64,000 nt of DNA from Papio anubis (GCF_008728515.1 NC_044995.1:47137084-47201083), one strand, 5' to 3'; positions 36,450-48,746 are shown, numbered from the stretch's first letter. Numbers and translations are program-made. Notes: generated by a model from the letters alone, not told the origin.

Positions 36450-36765
36450 AGTAGGTCTCAGCTGGTCTTGCTTATCCGGCCTAAGGGTAAAAACATTCCC
36501 CCTTTTACACAAAAGGATTTGGGGATGTTTATCTTTCTATAAAACAGGGTCACTTCTGTCTTCCAGGGGACATTGACAATGTCTGGGATCTTTTTGGTTG
36601 TCACAGCTTGGTGAGGTGCTGCTGGCTACTAGTAGGTAGAAGTCAGGGATGCTGCTCAACATCCTCCTGTGCCCAGGGCTCCCCACTGCCCCCCAAGAAT
36701 TACCTGGCCCCAAATGTCAATAGTACCAAATGTGAGAAACCCTGCTTTAAGATTTTGAAAAAAAA
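36450..36765 (+). repeat. MER5A-type fossil
   Basis: 'CCAGGGGACATTGACAATGTCTGGGAT', 'TTTTTGGTTGTCACAGCTTGG' and 'CCAAATGTCAATAGTACCAAATGTGAGAAACC' follow MER5A order. The 5' part is shared with the 24855 copy. Confidence 0.85.
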
Positions 36766-36837
36766 TGAGGATAATTATACCAAAACAAAGGAACAAAAAA
36801 ATTCCCACTGAGCCATTCTTAAGATTTTCCTAGTTTG

Positions 36838-36951
36838 GCCGGGTGCGGTGGCTCACGCTTTTAATCCCAGCAGTTTGGGAGGCACTCCAGCCTGGGGGAT
36901 GAGAGCCAGACTTCGTCTCCAAAAAAAAAAAATAAAGTAAAAAATAAAATA
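36838..36951 (+). repeat. Internally deleted Alu with 17-bp target duplication
   Basis: The Alu promoter end runs to 'AGTTTGGGAGG' and then jumps to 'CACTCCAGCCTGGG', losing about 200 bp, before an A tail. Perfect AAGATTTTCCTAGTTTG copies flank it (36821-36837, 36952-36968). Confidence 0.92.
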
Positions 36952-36989
36952 AAGATTTTCCTAGTTTGTTAAACACAGATAGCCACATG

Positions 36990-37318
36990 CGTAGTTTGTT
37001 TTTTGTTTTTTGTTTTGTTTTGTTTTGTTTTTGAGACAGAGTTTCTCTCTCGTTGCCTAGGCTGGAGTACAATGGCACGATCTTGGCCCACTGCAACCTC
37101 CGCCTCCCCTGTTCAAGCAATTCTCCTGCCTCAGCCTCCCGAGTAGCTGGGATTGCAGGCATCCACCACCATGCTCGGCTAATTTTTTTTTATTTTTAGT
37201 AGAGACGGGGTTTCACCATGTTGGCCAGGCTGGTCTCAAACTCCTGACCTCAGGTGATCTACCTGCCTCAGCCTCCCAAAGTGCTGAGATTACAGGCGTA
37301 AGCCATGGTGCCCCGCCC
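36990..37318 (-). repeat. Alu with (GTTTT)n tail
   Basis: Reverse-complement Alu preceded by a GTTTT repeat. Confidence 0.92.
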
Positions 37319-37500
37319 ACAGGTAGATATTTACATAAAATTCAACTTCCAGACCCCAAGGTCAAGCCTACCCCCAAGTCTTTAGAAACACTCACGTTAT
37401 CTTTCAGTGTCTGGGCCTCTTTTTTAGCGGGGAGCTAGGTCCATCATAAACGTTTTATGTGTATGTGTACACCGTTTATCATATATGTATCGTGACAACT

Positions 37501-37501
<1 letters not shown>

Positions 37502-37540
<39 letters not shown>
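37502..37540. repeat. (GT)n(AT)n microsatellite
   Basis: About 10 GT and 9 AT units directly before an Alu poly-T. Confidence 0.95.
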
Positions 37541-38004
37541 TTTTTTTTTGAGATGGAGTCTCGCTCTGTCGCCCAGGCTGGAGTGCAGTGGCACGATCTT
37601 GGCTCACTGCAACCAACCTCCGCCTCCCAGGTTCAAGCGATTCTCCTCCCTCAGCCTCCCGAATAGCTGGAATTACAGGCACGCGCCACCATGCCCGGCT
37701 AAATTTTTGTTTTTTTGTGAGACGGAATCTCGCTCTGTAGCCCAGGCTAGAGTGCAGTGGCGTGATCTCGGCCCACTGCAAGCTCTGCCTCCTAGGTTCA
37801 CGCCATTCTCCTGCCTCAGCCTCCCAAGTAGCTGGGACTACAAGCGCCTGCAACCACGCCTGGCTAATTTTTTTTTTGTATTTTTAGTAAAGACGAGGTT
37901 TCACCATGTTGGTCAGGCTGGTGTTGAACTCCTGGACCTAGTGATCCGCCCGCCTCAGCCTCCCAAAGTGTTGGGATTACAGGCATGAGCCACCATGCCT
38001 GGCC
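37541..38004 (-). repeat. Alu right arm followed by a full Alu
   Basis: Reverse-complement right arm at 37541-37710 interrupted at its linker by a full reverse-complement Alu at 37711-38004. Confidence 0.9.
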
Positions 38005-38347
38005 TAAACAATTCGTATGTATATGTACACTGCTTATCACATACATGTATTGTGGCAACCACATGTATTAATAAGCCTTGAAAAGGTAAGCACCTGTATT
38101 TTCTCCTAATTAACGATGTCAGTTTTGTCTGATATAGTCTCTATGGAATTTCCCTTATATTTGATGACAGAAACAAAGACTGAAAAATGGTTCACAGAGA
38201 AACACAGAACATATTACATGGATCTCAGAAGAACCATGTCTCCCGCTGTGTAGGGAACTGTTTTAGAGGAAACACTTTCACTCCTGGCCCCAAATGCCAC
38301 CATCCACTAATGTTCTTAAGTGTGAACCTTCCAACTGATCTTGAGGA

Positions 38348-38463
38348 ACCTTTATCGCTTGGGCCTGGGGAGGTCAAGTCTACAGGGAGCCTGATTATAC
38401 CACTGCACTTCAGCCTGGGAGACAGAGCCAGACCCTGTCTCCAAAAAAAAAAAAAAAAAAAAC
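38348..38463 (+). repeat. Alu monomer (FRAM-like right arm)
   Basis: Only one arm is present ('CTTGGGCCTGGGGAGGTCAAG...CCACTGCACTTCAGCC') before a poly-A. Confidence 0.75.
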
Positions 38464-38499
38464 ACCATTTACAGGGACTTAGAAAAGGGAGAGTTTCCA

Positions 38500-38820
38500 G
38501 TGCTACACACAGTGGTTCTATACACAGCTTAAAGGTTTCCAGTTCTTTGCTGGAACTTGATTTGATAGTTGAGAGACACAGGCATCGGGGCTCCTGAAGG
38601 AGGTGCACACTCCAATCAGCTGTCAGCCGGGGACAGCGCAGACCCCGTCCTCACTCACGGCAGGTGGGAGAGTGCTCATGGCATTGAGGGAATGGGGCCA
38701 GGGATACTTGCCAAACATCCTACAATGCATAGGACAGCTTCCCCCCGCTGCAAAGGAAGAATTCTCCAGCCCTATGTTAGTAGGGTTGAGCTTAAGAAAC
38801 CCTGCTTTAAACCAGGCTCC
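38500..38820 (+). repeat. MER5A-type fossil, diverged
   Basis: 'GGGGCCAGGGATACTTGCCAAACATCC', 'CAATGCATAGGACAGCTTCCCCCC' and 'GAGCTTAAGAAACCCTGC' match MER5A. Confidence 0.7.
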
Positions 38821-39721
38821 TGGGCAAGGGGTTTCGTTGCCCTTTCTAAATTGAGAAACAGAGGCCGGGAGGATCCCGGAGAGAGTGCTGGGAAAGATAA
38901 ACTTACTTTCTAGCAGGTGAGGCTGTGTTGTTGGTTCCGAGTTTCTGATCTCATTGCTGGTAATGGTAAGAACCTTAGTGGGTTCCAGGCTAGTTCATCT
39001 ACTTGCTCAAAATTGGTTTGGGCTTGAGTGGGCAGTTTGTGAGTTTTTACTTCTTATCATGAACTGGCCATAGACTGGTTGAAGGCCTGAGCTGGGGAAA
39101 GTTGAATCATCTGGAAGAAAGCGGTAAAAGAAATAGCCATCCATCGTGGTCCCATCTCCCTGGTTCCCTCCTTTCTGCCTGTGTGACACCCACTCCCTCA
39201 AGAGCCTCCTGGCATCCGTTCGCAACTAGAATTGGGGGACTAAGGAGGGTTAAAGAATGCCACTAGTGAGAGCTGCTCTCAGAAGTTCCCTTGGTGTGCT
39301 GGGGGTTTGGGTGACGTTATTTCCAGGCCTAAGCTGCTAACTGGCTTCCTGATAAATCTTATGGCCGGGCTGTGTGAGATTGAGAGTGTAACTAGGGATA
39401 GAGCTGGCAGCTGCCTGGAATGCTGGCTTTTTTTTTTTGGTGTGTGAAAGGAGGGAGAGGGTTTGAACGTTTGAACGGAAAGATTGCTTCAGACTGAGCT
39501 AGGAGGAACATTCACAAGCGTCACCTCCCGTAGCTTTGAAATCTGTCTGATGCTTCTTAGGCCCTGGGTTTGTGCCTAGGAGAAAAAGAGAGGCTGGGGG
39601 GTTGAGGGAGAACTGTCTGCTGGGGGATCCTGGGCCCCACCTATTGGGGGGCTGTAGGTCAGAGTAAGCAGTGTCTGGGACATGGCTGGTGTTTCAGAAT
39701 GTCCACGATACTGCTTGTTCT

Positions 39722-40200
39722 GACCTATTTTTATTTTTATTTTATTTTATTTTTAAGACAGAGCCTAGCTCTGTCACCCATGCTGGAGTACAGTGGCGCG
39801 ATCTTGGCTCACTGCAACCTCCATCTCCTGGGTTCAAGCAATTATTCTGCCTCAGCCTCCTGAGTAGCTGGGATTACAGGCACATGCCACCACGCCCAAC
39901 TCATTTTTGTATTTTTAGTAGAGACGGATTTCACATGTTGTTCAGGCTGGTCTCGAACTCCTGACCTCATGATCCTGCCTTGGCCTCCCAAAGTGCTGGG
40001 ATTACAGGCGTAAGCCATTATGCCTGGCCTATTTTTATTTCTTTTTTAATTTTTTGTAGAGACAGAGTCTCACTATGTTGCCTAGGCTGAAGGCTCCTTA
40101 AACCTCACCACTCCAGGTCTTGAACTCCTAGGCTCAAGTGATCCTATCTCCTCGTTCTCTCAAAGTGCTGGGATTACAGGCGTGAGCCACCGTGCCGGCC
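39722..40200 (-). repeat. Alu (39722-40030) and partial Alu (40031-40200)
   Basis: Two consecutive reverse-complement copies; the first has a TTTTA-rich tail. Confidence 0.9.
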
Positions 40201-40224
40201 CTGACCTCTTTTTAGTTTATTTAT

Positions 40225-40231
40225 TGTGGTT

Positions 40232-40263
<32 letters not shown>

Positions 40264-40660
40264 TGAGACGGAGTCTCGCACTGTTGCCCAGGCTGGAGTG
40301 CAGTGGCACAATCTCAGCTCACTGCAACCTCTGCCTCCCGGGTTCAAGCAATTCTTTTGCCTCAGCCTCCCAAGTAGCTGAGATTATACACTGTTGCCCA
40401 GGCTGGAGTGCAGTGGCACAATCTCAGCTCACTGCAACCTCTGCCTCCTGGGTTCAAGCAATTCTTTTGCCTCAGCCTCCCAAGTAGCTGGGATTACAAG
40501 CGCGTCACACCACATCCGGCTGATTTTTGTATCTTTAGTAGAGAAGGGGTATAACCGTGTTGACTAGGTTGGTCTCGAACTCCTGACCTCAGGTGGTGAT
40601 CCTCCTGCCTCAACCTCTCAAAGTGCTGGGATTACAGGTGTGAGCCACCATGCCTGGGTT
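40225..40660 (-). repeat. Alu with 110-bp internal tandem duplication
   Basis: Right-arm segment 40279-40388 is repeated at 40389-40498, with only two or three differences. A (GTTTT)n tail precedes it. Confidence 0.93.
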
Positions 40661-40664
40661 ATTA

Positions 40665-40975
40665 CGATTTTTTAAACATTTTATGTATTTGAGATGCAGT
40701 CTTGTTCTGTCTCCACTCCCAAGGTGGCGTGCAGTGGCACGATCTTGGCTTACTGCAACCTCTGCCGCCCAGTTCAAGCGATTCTTCTGCCCCAGCCTCC
40801 TGAGTAGCTGGGATTACAGGTGCCTGCCACCGTGCCCAGCTAATTTTCGTATTTTTAGTAGAGACGGGGTTTTGCCTTGTTGGCCAGGCTGGTCTTGAAC
40901 TCCTCAGGTGATCCGCCCTCCTTGGCCTCCCATTGTGCTGGGATTACGGGCGTGAGCCACCACGCCCAACCCTGA
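40665..40975 (-). repeat. Alu
   Basis: Reverse-complement, full length. Confidence 0.92.
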
Positions 40976-41064
40976 CCTCTTTTTTAAAACCTCACTTTGT
41001 GGGGCCACTCTTGGTTTTCCTACCAAAGTGCTTGACTTGTTAAGCCATAAACATGGAATGATCT

Positions 41065-41348
41065 TTTTTTGTATGTGTGTGACGGAGTCTTGCTCTGTCC
41101 CAGGCTGGAGTGCAGTGGGCCGATCTCAGGTCGCTGCAACCTCCGCCTCCTGGGTCCAAGCAATTCTCCTGCCTCAGCCTCCTGAGTAGCTGGGATTACA
41201 GGTGTGCGCCACCACAGCTGGCCAATTTTTGTATTTTTAGTGGAGACGGGGTTTCATCATGTTGGCCAGGCTAGTGTTGAACTCCTGACCTTGTGATCCT
41301 CCTGCCTCAGCCTCCCAAAGTGTTGGGATTACAGGCGTGAGCCCCTGG
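41065..41348 (-). repeat. Alu
   Basis: Reverse-complement copy with a truncated 5' end ('GGCGTGAGCCCCTGGGA'). Confidence 0.9.
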
Positions 41349-42959
41349 GAATGATCTTAAGATACAAAAATATGGGGTTCATAACCTCTTAACCTTGGCA
41401 CAGATAAAAACGTATACCCTTGTGCTGGGAGTGACAGGTGATTCCGAGGCCCTTTTGTGTGGGCTGGTAAGGGGCGGTGTTGGTGATTCAGAGGCTGTGC
41501 CCGAGACAAGGCCGGTGAGTCCAGCAGCTGCAGGCTGACCTCCGGAACCCCGTCTCCCTCGGGGAGGTGCTGGCAACAGATGTAGGAACGGGCTTTGCTT
41601 TGTGATGTCCATGTATGATGGGAATGGGGTTAAGTCCACCCTTGCAGGAAGCTCTGGTGACTGAGTCTGGAACGTGCGGCATGTGCTGGTGTGTGCCTTG
41701 AGGCATTGGAGCCGGCGGTGTGGACCTTGGGCTCCCCCCAGGACGGGCAGGGCTCACTCTCCCCACTCCGCTGTGTTTCTGGCTTGCAGATGGGTGGAAC
41801 CAGCAGCTGTGTGGAGGCCTGAGCTGTGTGCTGGCTGGGCTGTGTAGACACAGAGGTTTGAGACTGCCCTTCCCCGAAGGAAGCTGGAGGCTCCTTACAC
41901 CCTGCTGCTCCTCGGGCCTGTCTGTGAAACCTGGCTCGCCTGGCCCGCAGGGTTGGCTGTTGGTGGTCACTGGGCACTTTGTAATCAAGCAGCATCCTGC
42001 GTTTTCCCGTCTAACAAACTCTGGTGTCTGCACCCGTGACTGCTGTACATCAGGCCCTGGAAATCAAGTCAAGGGCTGAAAGTTCGGCCAAAAGTTCATC
42101 TCTGACTCAGAATCCCGTGTTCACCAAAGACCAGTTGGGGCTCTGTGGGTGCCGATCGCCCTGCTTATCTGGGTGTGTGTTAAAACCCAGCCCTGCAGTG
42201 CATAATTACATTCCAGGTGCCCCTAATAACAACCTGCGAGTGCAAGATGAGGTGTCTCACCTTATCCCGCTCAGCTGAAGACATTGGGGCCTGTCACATT
42301 TTGAGACCCCAGACCTATCAAGCACACAGAGAACGTGATACTGCTCACTCCGCCCCTGGCTGCCCAGGGGTGGCCGCTGTCATGTGCGCAGTCCACCTGA
42401 GGTCTAAGCTGGCTGTTGGGTCCCTCAGGTGTCTCTGTGTGTTGCATTTTTTTCTCAGAGGAGAAATCTGCGGATTGGGGCCCGTCCTGCTCAGACCTGC
42501 CCGTGTCTCTGGTCCAGTGGACTTTGATCCAGGGGCCTAGGGTGCAGCCAAGCCTTCACTGCTGCCTTGGCCCTTTTCCGCCTCTGTGATTGTCGCCAGT
42601 GTTTTGTAACTGATCTGATCTGGGGAAACGTCGTGTTGGAGTGTGCTGCCAACGTCCGCAGTAGGATTTCGGAGGCAGCTGCAGGTTTCGCCGCTGCCAT
42701 GGGCATAGCTTAAAGGAGGAGCTCAGAGTGGCCTCCACGTTTCTCCTTTCCAAGCCCCTGAGGTCTCTAAGCTCCAGGAGGGTTGGATGGGGAAGCATTG
42801 CCCCGGGGTGGGGGTGGGGTGGGTGTCAGGAGCTCAAGAGGCTCTGGAGGCATCTCAGCTGGACTTGAGCTCTCCAACTCTAATGGCTTTTTAATGTGTG
42901 AGCTGAAGTGTCAGGGGCGGTCTCTTCTGGTTCTCTTTCAAAGCTGTCCCGGCTACAGC

Positions 42960-43180
42960 GGGTTTCTCTCTCTCCCTTCTCTCCTGTCCTCTTCTTCCTC
43001 TCTCTCTCTCTCTCCCCCCTCTTCTTCCTCTCTCTCTCTGTTCTCACTCTTTCCTTGTCTTTCTCTCTGTCTCTCCCTTCTTTTGCCTTCTCACCCCTTC
43101 TTCCTCTCTCTCTCTCTCTTCTCCACGCCTTCTTCCTGTCTGTCTGCCTGCCTGCCTGTCTCTCTCTTTCTCTGTCTCTC
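42960..43180. repeat. (CT)n-rich polypyrimidine tract
   Basis: About 220 bp with plus-strand CT/CTT/CTGT/CTGCC runs and few purines. Confidence 0.9.
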
Positions 43181-45367
43181 GCCTTTTGCAGGGCTGGATT
43201 TGGCAAGCACTTTTTCTGAGCGCTGCAGCTTGGTGCATTTCTGCTCATTTCCTGTTAAGCAGTACCCAGGGCTCCCTGAACTCAGGCTCTGGGAGGATGG
43301 CCCTGTCTTCCTTTTCCTCTGCACTCCTAGAAAAACCTGCTGACCAGGCCCTGAGAGCGGGGTCATGGGGAGACTTCCTCACCACAGCAGGAAAATAGAC
43401 CGACCGTTTCCTCCATTGGACCTGACTCAGCAGCAGCCCACTGACTGCCTGGGAGAGAGGGCTCCCGCCTGGCGGGCCGCAGTTCCACACGTGGGTAAGG
43501 GGACAAAGCACCCAGCAGGGGTCATGCCGCGTGTCTGTAGGGGCGGTGGTCATGGCAGATACTCAGGATCCAGACGGCCTCAGGCCAGCGAGGGCATGGG
43601 GTGAGTGGGCCCACTCCCCTCCCTGGGCCGGAAACGGGCGTCTTCTCTGCCCTGGCCCGAGTGGACAGATCCCCACGTAGTTTCAGGCTGATGGGAGTGG
43701 TTATTCCATTGCCTTTGCCACTGGATTATGAGCCCATTGCCGTCAGAGCCAGGCATTTCTGCTCATTGCTGCATCCCCAGTGTTTGGTTTAATGGCTAGC
43801 CTGCCCCAGGAAGCCGGTAAATATCACATGGAAGGACGGATGGGCCACTGTGACCCCCACCCTACAGCGGATGGCTGTGTGTCAGGTTTATGTGAGCACG
43901 CCCTAGAGGAAGAGGAGAAGCATGTCCCCACCTGGCCTGGAGTACAGTTCAAGCTCTCAGCTGACTTTCGGGAGCTTCCGGAGCCACTGCCTTGGTCCCA
44001 GCTTTAAATGCTACTCTTCCCCTTCATAGGGAACTCACACAGTCAACCCCTCCCGCCCATCCTGTGTGGGGCCCTGTGCTCTCCTGCCTCCTGTCCATGT
44101 CACTGGCCTCTTCTACCTCCCAACCCCACTCTCTCCCCACTTCCTGTCTGCCCTATAATGAATGCGTTTCTATCTCCCCTTATCCTTGGCATCTTCTGGG
44201 GCTGCATGTGGGAACTGAGTTCTCAGCCCTTGGAGCATCTGGCCTTGGAGTTCCCCACCCACACACCACACGCTGGTGTTTGTGTGAGGTGCTCTCCTCC
44301 TGTCGGATGGCAGCTCCTGAGGCTGGGTTGTGCCCGGGCATGTGTGATGGGCCATGTTCCGCTGGGCACTAGCCTGCTGATGAGGTCGCCAGAGACGCTC
44401 CCTGCAGAGGCTGAGCTGGGGGGCTCCTTCTCAGAGTGGGGGGCTGTCCTCCACGGGGCCCCTGCAGTGTCCCTGGTGGTGGCTCAGTAGCAGCCCTGGT
44501 CCGCCAGCCAGGCATCTGACCAGGCTGTGACAGAACACCAGGGGGGCAGGTGGCTGGCAAGGCCTCGGAGTACTCGGTTGGGAACAGGTCCAACTGCTCT
44601 GAAAAAATCAGCAGCTCGGAGAATGTTTCTTGTGGTTTAGGGTGTGTGTCCAGCTCCAGGGCTGCAGCTGACAGTCACCTGAACTTGGCTGGGTCAGAGG
44701 GGCCTGACTATGTCACAGGCAGTTTCTGACCCGGAGCCTGCCTCAGCAGGGTCCCGAGGAAGCCGAGCCCAGACGTCTGCTTCCCCCCTTGACTGAGGCC
44801 AGGCTGAAGTGTACCTGCTGCTGCCCGGCTGGGCCAGTCTGCTCAGAGTTGGTGGTTCCCTGGCTTGAATGCTTCCCCAAGCTAAACCATTCCTGGCCTC
44901 CCCAGCCCTGTTTGCCAAGATTCTTAGGGCTTTCGCCATGGCTGGGCCTGGCTACTCGTTGTGCAGCTCCTTCCCTGGCCTCGGTGCCCAGGCGCTGCAG
45001 TGACTTCTCTCTGATTGCCACAGTCGGCCCTGCAGCTCCTCCCCGTTCTCCCTGTGGACGGCCCCTTCTGTCTCTGAGCCTGCTGTCTCTTGTGCGTTCG
45101 CCACCCCTCTCTGTACCTGCCTTCTAAGCCTGCATCCCCTGTCCCGGCGTTCAGACGTGACACTCTCATGACTCGCAGACCACAGCATGCAGCTGGCCAG
45201 CGGTAATGCCCTGAACCGACAGCCAGGGTTCATCGCCTGTCCTTTAGCTTGAACCCATTAGTTGATTCGGCCTCTTTCCTCTTAAATTACTTTTATTTTA
45301 TCACTTTTAAAATTTATTTTAAAGGGGATAGTGGTGTTTTTCCTTGCTCAATAACAGTAACTGGAAT

Positions 45368-46215
45368 AGGCCGGACACAATGGCTCATGCCTGTAATCGC
45401 AGCACTTTGGGAGGCCGAGTCAGGTGGATCACAAGGTCAGGAGTTTGAGTCCAGCCTGGCCAATATTGTGAAACCCCCTCTCTACTAAAAATACAAAAAT
45501 TAGCTGGGCCTGATGGCGTGTGGCTGTAGTCCCAGCTACTCAGGAGGCTGAGGCAAAAGAATTGCGTGAACCCAGGAGGCAGAGGTTGCAGTGAGCCGAG
45601 ATCGCGCCAGTGCACTCCAGCCTGGCAACAGAGCGAGACTTCATCTCAAAAAAACAAAAACAAAACAAAATTCGCCGGGTGTGGTAGTGTGCATATCTGT
45701 AATCCCAGCTACTCGGGCGGCCGAGGCAGGGGAATCGCTAGAACCCTGGAGGTGAAGGTTGTAGTGAGCCGAGACAGCACCACTGCACTCCGTCTCAAAA
45801 ACAAAACAAACAAAAAACCCACACAGTAAGTGGAATAACAAATACAACAGCAACAAAACAATGGAATAAAATCTTCCTGGATACCCCACCCCTGAGCCTG
45901 AGGTGTCCTCTCTTGTGAAAGAGCTGTTCAGGCTGGACGTGGTGATTCTTGCCTGTGATCCCAACACTTTGGGAGGCTGAGGCAGGAGGATTGCATTAGC
46001 CCAGTTGTTCAAGCTCATTTGGACAATATGATGAAACCCCGTCTGTACAAAAATTAAATTAGCCAGTCATAGTGGTGCACACCTGTAGCCCCAGCTACTT
46101 GGGAGGCTGAGGTGGGAGGATCACTTAAGTCCAGGAGTTCGAGGCTGCAGTGAGCTGTGATCGTGCCACCGCCCTCCAGCCTGGGCAACAGAGCAAGAAC
46201 CTGCTTAAAAAAGAA
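45368..46215 (+). repeat. Alu cluster (three units)
   Basis: Full Alu at 45368-45660, an Alu right arm at 45662-45815, and a J-like Alu at 45932-46215. Confidence 0.88.
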
Positions 46216-46571
46216 AAAAAAAAATCTGTGCTATAGTAGTGCCCACCTGGAAGTTCCTTCTTGCCAGAATAAGAAATATGGAAGGGGAATTGCGGCAGTT
46301 GTGTTCTGACCACGTGATTTGTGTGCCTTGTGCCTGTGTTAGCTGCCACACTGTGGGAAATGCCTCACAGAAGGCACGTTGCCTTTTCCCTTGGGGCCTG
46401 CTGCCATACCCTCTGCAGTCTCGTCTCATAGGATCGAGGGATCCCGCACACTGGGATTCAAGCTCAGGAAAGAGGGCTGATGGCTTGGTAACAGCCAGGT
46501 CCTGAGTGCCTGGGGAAAGGCATGGAGGCTGGAGACCCTGCAGTCAGCATTCTTAGGGAGTTCCCAAATAT

Positions 46572-46730
46572 CTCTGGGCACGGTGGCTCACACCTGTAAT
46601 CCTAGCTCTGAGGGAGGCAGAGGCAGGAGGAGCGCTTGAGGCCGGGAATTCGAGACCTGCCTGGGCAGTATAGCAAGACTCTGTTCTCCAGGAAGAAAAA
46701 AAAAGGTAAAAAAAGAAATAAAAAGAGTTC
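46572..46730 (+). repeat. Alu left arm
   Basis: Monomer with an AAAG/AAAT-rich tail. Confidence 0.85.
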
Positions 46731-47711
46731 CCAAACATCACCCAAGCAGTAATGCAGATATCTTCCTCCAGGACACCCCCATCCAGCCCTGCCTGCTGGA
46801 AGCAGAACTGCTGACTGATTATTTTTCTGCTGTCATTTCGGGACTCTACCCCAGTACTAAGCAGAGACCCTTGTTCTCAGAAAGCCCCTGCGGAAGGAAG
46901 TTCTGGGAACTTTCTGCCCGCCCTCGCCGCAATCCCCTGCCACCCGCCTCTGTGGGATGAGGCCCCACGGCTGACTCAGGCAGGCATCCATCAGCCTAAC
47001 AGCCTCACTCATCAGAGTCTTGATTGTTTGAAACAGACGGGCAGCCCTGGCCCTTCAAGACCAGCCTTTGTGGCTCAGAAGAGGGTAGCCCAGGGACCTG
47101 GATGGAATTTCTTCATCTCCCAGCCTTCACCCACCCCAGCATAAGATCGTCTTCATCCTCTCCTGAGGCCTCTGACGGTTTTCTCTGAGGTTGAGAATCA
47201 CCGCTATTATTTTAGGAAGGAAGAACAACCCCCAGAACTGCAGAGCAAGTTTCTTGCTTCTTGCTTACTCTGGTCAAGTCAGTGTTCCACCCATGAGGAA
47301 CCTTGGAGCTGCCGGCCCCCTGGCTGAGCATAGTGTGGGTGTCCAGGAGGTATGTACTGCCCACTGCAGAGGCCGACTTGGAGGCCGCTGGAATGCTGCC
47401 CTGTGGGTGGTTTTGCTCCCCCAGCTTTTACATTTTTATTTCATACTTGCAGAATCCTGTGTATTTTTCCAGTGTTCTCCCACGCCCAGCCTTCCCACAA
47501 CAGTCTCCCCGGCTAGCCCCAGAGCACCCTGTGCCCGTCAGAAGAAGGCACTAGTGGGCCCCTTTGTTGAGTGGGGTCCCTGTGTCACCATCTAGACTGG
47601 CTGAGGGTTCCATAGTGGGCAGCTGCACAACCAGGGAGGGTCCTTGGGGCCCTGAGAGGGAGGGCAGGGGAAAGACCTTTGGTCCGTCTGCTGCAATCAC
47701 GTTTCTGGAGC

Positions 47712-47785
47712 CCAGGAGTCCACACGGCTGTCAGAATCCAGGAGTCCACTCGGCTGTCAGAATCCAGGAGTCCACTCGGCTGTCA
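47712..47785. repeat. 26-bp tandem repeat, about 2.8 copies
   Basis: The unit starts CCAGGAGTCCAC and contains CGGCTGTCAGAAT, at 47712, 47738 and 47764. The copies are almost identical. Confidence 0.93.
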
Positions 47786-48127
47786 AGAGGAGCCGGTAGG
47801 GGGTCGCCGTCCTTCCAAGAAGGGTTGCTTCTTACTGCATTCAGAACACGTTCCCCGGGCCGCACGCTGGTCGGCACCAATATGTGGCACAGGACACCTC
47901 CCTTGTTCAGGCACCTCATAAAGGTTGTATCATAAAGGGTTTCAGATACAGAAAGACACCTAAGAATGACCAGTTGATGACCAGGTGCCCACCACGCCAC
48001 CCAAATGAAGCCAGAGCAGGGCAGGCGCACCTTCACTGCGCGTGGGGTCACTGCTCCAAAACGTGCGGGGTTGTGCGGCAGTCTACACGGCCTGTCAGCA
48101 GGATCATGTGCTTTCTTGCACCCTACT

Positions 48128-48420
48128 TTTTTTTTTTTTGAGATGGAGTTTCTCGTCACCCAAGGTGGAGTACAATGGAACGATCTCAGCTCACTGCAAC
48201 CTCCCCCTCCCGGGCTCAAGCAATTCTCCTGCCTCAGACTCCCGAGTAGCTGGGATTACAGGCACCAACCACCACACCTGGATAATTTTCATATTTTTAG
48301 TAGAGACAGGGTTTTACCATGTTGGCCAGGCTGGTCTCGAACTCCTGAGCTCCATCGATCTGCGTGCCTCGGCCTCCCAAAGTGCTGGGATACAGGCGTG
48401 AGCCACTATACCTGGTCACC
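48128..48420 (-). repeat. Alu
   Basis: Reverse-complement, full length. Confidence 0.92.
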
Positions 48421-48469
48421 TGCTTTTTAGGCTGAGCACTGCTTGTGAGTACCGTTCACACTGGCACAC

Positions 48470-48640
48470 GAGGCTCCGCTCACGTCCGCAGCTGTGTGGC
48501 TTTCCCTCGTGATTATTCCACAGCGTGTCTATCCATTCTCCGGCCAGTGGACATTTAGAGTCTCCAAGTTTCTGCATTTTCGCACAGCCTGGCAGTGAGC
48601 AGTCCTTTGCGACACATCTGAGAGCTTCTCCAGCGTGGTA
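48470..48640 (+). repeat. L1M-type fragment
   Basis: 'TTATTCCACAGCGTGTCTATCCATTCTC...GGCCAGTGGACATTTAGAG' and 'GACACATCTGAGAGCTTCTC' match the old-L1 pattern. Confidence 0.6.
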
Positions 48641-48679
48641 CCATACTTAATATGATCATGTACTGTAGTGCTTGATGAC

Positions 48680-48746
48680 TGTGCCCGTGAATAGCCACTG
48701 CACTCCAGCCTGGGCAACATAGCGAGACCCTGCCTTCAAAAAAAGA
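48680..48746 (+). pseudogene. 7SL RNA 3'-end retro-fragment
   Basis: 'GTGAATAGCCACTGCACTCC' then 'AGCCTGGGCAACATAGCGAG' is the 7SL RNA 3' terminus; Alus lack the GTGAATAGCC part. An A-rich tail follows. It is 5'-truncated and so not functional. Confidence 0.65.

Larger units (their letters stand above)
32850..45360 (+). other. SH3GL1: SH3GL1 intron 1, proximal part
   Basis: Begins at the exon 1 donor. After the CpG-island tail (to about 33180) it holds about 15 Alus, MER5A copies, L1M and a pyrimidine-rich tract. Unique stretches without recognisable exons: 33180-33480, 35591-36390, 38005-38340, 38835-39720, 41351-42950 and 43190-45360. The last has an L2-like piece near 43735-43840. Confidence 0.8.

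Noticed and set aside
42783..43343. 186-codon Ser/Leu-rich open frame
   Set aside because: Mostly the CT-rich tract read in frame.
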